Source: Amycolatopsis sp. EV170708-02-1
GTDB taxonomy: Bacteria > Actinomycetota > Actinomycetes > Mycobacteriales > Pseudonocardiaceae
Reading direction: 5' to 3'
Assembly (NCBI RefSeq): GCF_022479115.1
Contig: NZ_CP092497.1
Coordinates: 4,402,001-4,466,000 of the forward strand
DNA: 64,000 nucleotides
Shown here: positions 62,764 to 64,000 of the stretch, one piece after another
Position numbering within the stretch: position 1 is the stretch's first letter
How the letters are laid out: each line of letters opens with the position of its first letter
Notes under the pieces: model-generated
The model's database searches: none
Told to the model about the DNA's origin: nothing
The model's input: the letters and a program-made list of their open reading frames with translations, nothing else
Position numbers and translations under genes: made by a program

Positions 62764-64000
62764 ATGCTGATTCGCGATGGAAAGGCTCGCGCCGAGTACA
62801 CGGATTTCGTGGATCGTCAGATCGATATCACCCGTCGTGTGCACACCGGCGACGAGGATCTTGCGGCCTTGCATGCCGGCAAGCTGGTCCGGACGCTCGT
62901 CGCCGCCGCGGATTCCCGGCAGTTCGGGAGCGCGCTCGCGGGATGGCGTGACAAGGAGACCGCCATTCGGGCACTGGCCGACCCGCCGGAGACTTTCGTC
63001 GAGAAGATGCTGGCCGAGCTCGCTGTCCTGAGCCGCGCGGAATTTCGGTCCGGTTCCCGGGATGTGTTCACCCGTCCGATCGGGGAGTTCCTGCACTACT
63101 ACGAGTCCTCGGGAACCACCGGAGACCCAGCGGCCGCGCCGAAGGCATTGGACGACCTGGCCGTGAACACGATCAACATCGGCGAAATGTGGGGTCGGTT
63201 ACTCACGCCGGAGGACTCCGCTTTGGTCCTGATCAACGGTCCCTTCGCGCCGGCCGGGTATCAGTTCGAGAAGGTGATGGAGTACCTCGGCGTACTGTCG
63301 CTCCGGCTGTGGGTGGACAACGTGACTGGCGACTACACCCGGATCCTGCGCTTGGTCCGTGAGCTTTCGATCAGTACCTACGTCGGTGCCCCCTCGCGGC
63401 TGCTCGAGATGCTGCATTTCGCGTATCGGACCGGCGAGCCGGTGCCCCGGTTCCGCCAGTTGCTGCTGATGGCCGAGCAAACCGGTCCCTCATTGCTACG
63501 ACACCTGGAGCGGTTGACCGGGGCGAGGGCTTTTGTCGGCACTTTCGGCTCGTCGGAGACGGGTACGACGGCTGTCACCTGTGAGGAGGGGAGCTTGCAC
63601 CTCCAGGTACAGAGTTATCTGTTCGAGCTGGCCGACGCGCAGGGGATCCGGCGTGTCGGTGAGGGTCCGGACAAGGGCGAGCTGATGGTCACCTGTCTCG
63701 ATCTGCCGGCGCGTCCGCTGCTGCGGTACCAGACCGGAGACCTGGTCGAGGTGAACAGCACCCCCTGCCCGTGTGGCTTGGCGCTTCCGGTGATGCGGAC
63801 GCTGGGCCGCGCTCAGGACGTCATCGGTCGCGCCGGCGGGGGCGTCCGTCAAGAGGACGTGGAAGCCCTGTTGTGGTCCGAGAACAGTGCGGAGGTCGAG
63901 CACTTCACGGTACTCAACTACATGCTCGTGCTTCGTGGTCCCGATGTCGTGTGCCTCCTCACCACCGATCGCGAACCGGATGAGCCCGGTCTCGACGCGG
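62764..64000 (+). CDS. PaaK-like adenylate-forming enzyme (3' partial)
   Basis: At least 412 residues from the ATG at 62764, preceded by GGATGGGAG, open to the right edge. The sequence follows phenylacetate-CoA-ligase-type enzymes: FLHYYESSGTTGDPAAAPK (nucleotide-binding loop), FVGTFGSSETGTTAVT (aromatic/substrate motif region), LLRYQTGDLVEV and the Cys-containing STPCPCGLALPVMRTLGRAQD found in PaaK members. GWRDKETAIRALADPPETF near the start is family-typical. It should activate an aryl or other carboxylic acid as acyl-adenylate, for transfer to CoA or a carrier protein. The C-terminal transfer domain lies mostly outside the window. An in-frame TTA codon is at 63199. It is divergent from the small-peptide operon. 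Confidence 0.85.
   Translation, partial: MLIRDGKARAEYTDFVDRQIDITRRVHTGDEDLAALHAGKLVRTLVAAADSRQFGSALAGWRDKETAIRALADPPETFVEKMLAELAVLSRAEFRSGSRDVFTRPIGEFLHYYESSGTTGDPAAAPKALDDLAVNTINIGEMWGRLLTPEDSALVLINGPFAPAGYQFEKVMEYLGVLSLRLWVDNVTGDYTRILRLVRELSISTYVGAPSRLLEMLHFAYRTGEPVPRFRQLLLMAEQTGPSLLRHLERLTGARAFVGTFGSSETGTTAVTCEEGSLHLQVQSYLFELADAQGIRRVGEGPDKGELMVTCLDLPARPLLRYQTGDLVEVNSTPCPCGLALPVMRTLGRAQDVIGRAGGGVRQEDVEALLWSENSAEVEHFTVLNYMLVLRGPDVVCLLTTDREPDEPGLDA

Noticed and set aside
1..64000. CRISPR arrays, insertion sequences, tRNA and rRNA genes
   Set aside because: I looked for regularly spaced short repeats, transposase motifs and tRNA/rRNA-like stretches and saw none; the only sizeable repeats are inside the giant toxin gene.

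Overview
The window is high-GC, gene-dense actinobacterial DNA. The abundance of SARP/AfsR-type and LuxR-type regulators, GTG/TTG starts, rare TTA codons, type VII secretion (T7SS)-linked toxins and an Amycolatopsis-like hairpin near 44.9 kb suggest a member of the Pseudonocardiales, probably an Amycolatopsis relative. This placement is inferred. I see no rRNA, tRNA, insertion sequence or CRISPR array.

At least eleven single-base deletions, nearly all in short G/C runs, split long and otherwise well-preserved genes. All shift the frame in the same direction. One can be checked inside the window, because two copies of a tandem duplication differ by one G exactly where the frame breaks. I therefore read the affected genes as intact genes with sequence or assembly errors, and I describe them across the frame breaks.

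Layout. (1) 1-17.2 kb: a giant polymorphic-toxin gene entering from the left edge. It carries a TcdA/TcdB-like glycosyltransferase domain, a HExxH zincin-like domain, a coiled-coil middle and a C-terminal papain-fold (Tox-PL) deamidase-like domain. It is followed by two paralogous T7SS-associated proteins and two paralogous proteins of unknown function, one with an ADP-ribosyltransferase-like C-terminus. (2) 17.2-18.6 kb: two LuxR-type regulators with degenerate receivers. (3) 19.5-31.05 kb: a biosynthetic operon on the plus strand with an iterative-type reducing PKS (KS-AT-DH-ER-KR-ACP-hydrolase), an FAD oxidoreductase, a KamA-like radical SAM enzyme and a membrane GT2 glycosyltransferase. 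(4) 31.05-38.9 kb: regulators, comprising two AfsR-like SARPs, a third LuxR-type protein, an OmpR-type regulator lacking its phosphoacceptor, and a small hypothetical protein. (5) 38.9-44.7 kb: a second T7SS toxin-like gene with a WXG100-like N-terminus and a zincin-like domain. (6) 45.6-49.9 kb: a small hypothetical gene, a cold-shock-domain protein and a third AfsR-like SARP.

(7) 49.9-55.3 kb, minus strand: a tightly overlapping cassette transcribed in the order KAS III-like enzyme, fatty acyl-AMP ligase, acyl carrier protein, P450, P450. (8) 55.6-62.1 kb, minus strand: a small peptide, a HExxH-type peptide hydroxylase-like protein and an Asp/hydantoin racemase-like protein, followed by a coupled pair made of an ornithine-decarboxylase-fold PLP enzyme and a PEP-synthase/rifampin-phosphotransferase-like enzyme. 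(9) 62.76 kb to the right edge: a PaaK-like adenylate-forming enzyme running off the window.

Working model (inference): one or two specialised-metabolite clusters lie between and beside T7SS effector genes. The PKS would build a reduced acyl chain, and the FAAL/ACP/KAS III/P450 cassette would activate, extend and oxidise an acyl group on a dedicated carrier protein. The peptide/HExxH/racemase operon, with the decarboxylase/PEP-enzyme pair, may make an amino-acid or peptide-derived part. The most unusual items are the multi-effector giant toxin and the small-peptide/HExxH/racemase/PLP/PEP-enzyme set.
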